Positions 63,343 through 64,000 of a DNA stretch of 64,000 nt are shown here, one piece after another; positions within the stretch are counted from its first letter, which is position 1, and each line of letters opens with the position of its first letter. Below the pieces are notes generated by a model. That model ran no database searches. It worked only from the letters and a program-made list of their open reading frames with translations, and was not told the origin of the DNA. The position numbers were made by a program, and so were the translations under genes. The stretch is from Nitrospira sp. CR1.1. GTDB taxonomy: Bacteria; Nitrospirota; Nitrospiria; Nitrospirales; Nitrospiraceae. The stretch lies in the NCBI GenBank assembly GCA_014055465.1, contig WIAF01000006.1, positions 1 to 64,000 of the forward strand, in the 5' to 3' direction.

Positions 63343-63762
63343 CTACCCGACCAACTCCATTTCAGGAAAGAAATACCCGATCTCGAATTTTGCCGTCTCC
63401 GGCGCATCGGACCCGTGTACCGCATTAAATTCGATGTTTGCGCCATGGGCCGCGCGGATGGTTCCATTTTCCGCCTTCGCGGGATCGGTCGCGCCCATCA
63501 GTTCGCGATTCTTTTTCACCGCATTGTCGCCTTGGAGGACCAACACGACACAAGGCCCAGAAGACATGAACGTACACAGGCTGTCAAAGAAGGGGCGCGC
63601 CTTATGAACGGCATAAAACCCTTGCGCCGTGGCTTTGGTCAGGTGCATCAGACGCATGGCGACCGGCTTCAACCCCGCCTTTTCATATCGATGAATAATG
63701 TCGCCGATGGCATCCTTTTTCACGGCGTCCGGCTTGATGATGGCAAGGGTTCGTTCACTCAT
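63343..63762 (-). CDS. ndk: nucleoside-diphosphate kinase
   Basis: A 139-residue Ndk of normal length. The catalytic His116 lies in NAVHGSD, and the N-terminus [12 protein letters not shown] is typical. It phosphorylates nucleoside diphosphates, supplying UTP and CTP for sugar nucleotides among other uses. AAGGAG precedes the ATG at 63762. Confidence 0.97.
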   Translation of the reverse strand: MSERTLAIIKPDAVKKDAIGDIIHRYEKAGLKPVAMRLMHLTKATAQGFYAVHKARPFFDSLCTFMSSGPCVVLVLQGDNAVKKNRELMGATDPAKAENGTIRAAHGANIEFNAVHGSDAPETAKFEIGYFFPEMELVG

Positions 63763-63813
63763 GGATCGTCAGCTCCTTCAGCTAGAAATATCGCAATGGC
63801 ACACTCTCGTGGC

Positions 63814-63843
63814 ATTATAAAGAAGCGGCGGAAGTGCTGGCAA
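63814..63843 (-). promoter_or_regulatory. sigma70-like promoter of ndk
   Basis: On the minus strand TTGCCA (63838-63843) and TATAAT (63814-63819) are 18 bases apart. The -10 box ends 51 bases before the ndk ATG. Confidence 0.6.
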
Positions 63844-63922
63844 GATAAAGGACTCTGCGATCCACCGGAAGCCGAAGCACTGACGAGATTCCCAGCATAC
63901 CTGAGAACAGGGTATCAGAGTA

Positions 63923-64000
63923 TCAGGAGACGATGCCGGACTTCTTCGCAGCCCGGTCCGGCCCGAATGCACCGGCGAGTTCTCCTGGCTTGAAGATGCC
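63923..64000 (-). CDS. possible 3' end of an upstream gene
   Basis: The minus strand reads 25 codons from the window edge to a TGA at 63923-63925, with a lysine-rich ending (DRAAKKSG). The stop is followed at once by the ndk leader. I do not recognise the protein. Confidence 0.35.
   Translation of the reverse strand, partial: GIFKPGELAGAFGPDRAAKKSGIVS

Noticed and set aside
1-64000. CRISPR arrays or rRNA genes
   Set aside because: No regularly spaced direct repeats and no rRNA-like conserved stretches were noticed.

Overview
This 64-kb window is a chromosomal segment of a Gram-negative bacterium of moderately high GC. It carries outer-membrane polysaccharide export proteins, an outer-membrane beta-barrel, lipoprotein signals and an ABC-type polysaccharide exporter. 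The mix of a housekeeping block (ndk, gcvH, lpdA, tyrS) and a very long surface-glycan locus would fit a member of the Nitrospirota such as Nitrospira. That placement is an impression from gene style, not something the sequence proves.

Layout. (1) Positions 1-1195 hold a rightward pectate-lyase-like beta-helix gene cut by the window edge; a perfect 35-bp inverted repeat sits on that edge. (2) From about 56.4 kb down to 1.3 kb nearly every gene points leftward: a roughly 55-kb polysaccharide locus. Its head is a NusG/RfaH-type antiterminator (55821-56372), followed by an orphan IS3-type OrfA, two Wza-like export proteins, a beta-barrel and a Wzm/Wzt exporter. After these come blocks of tailoring genes: PhyH, metallo-beta-lactamase fold, formyltransferase, methyltransferase and DegT aminotransferase (42.4-50.4 kb); an MBOAT/SGNH acylation pair; ceramidase-like and CocE-like hydrolases; and two separate nonulosonate (sialic-acid-like) cassettes (31.4-35.3 kb and 20.5-29.5 kb). 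The distal part (1.3-20.4 kb) has glycosyltransferases, an O-antigen ligase/polymerase, a broken epimerase gene, an SGNH-carbamoyltransferase fusion, an asparagine synthase, a deacetylase and an SGNH esterase. (3) Rightward at 56904 is a LuxR-type regulator divergent from the antiterminator. (4) From 63.8 kb to 57.9 kb is a leftward housekeeping block: ndk, a TPR lipoprotein, gcvH, lpdA, a ComEA-like HhH protein, tyrS and tRNA-Gly(CCC), closed by a terminator.

How it works together. The antiterminator probably lets RNA polymerase read the long glycan operon. Nonulosonate enzymes build and CMP-activate one or two 2-keto-3-deoxy sugar acids. Glycosyltransferases assemble a chain that is acetylated, carbamoylated, methylated, N-formylated or amidated. 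Wzm/Wzt and the Wza-like proteins export it. No initiating glycosyl-phosphate transferase, Wzx flippase or Wzc kinase is seen, so parts of the pathway lie elsewhere.

The most unusual points are: a KdsC-GmhA fusion next to a NeuB lacking its SAF domain, which suggests a phosphorylated, heptose-derived nonulosonate route; the SGNH-carbamoyltransferase fusion with an unassigned C-terminus; and the PhyH/MBL/formyltransferase tailoring cassette.
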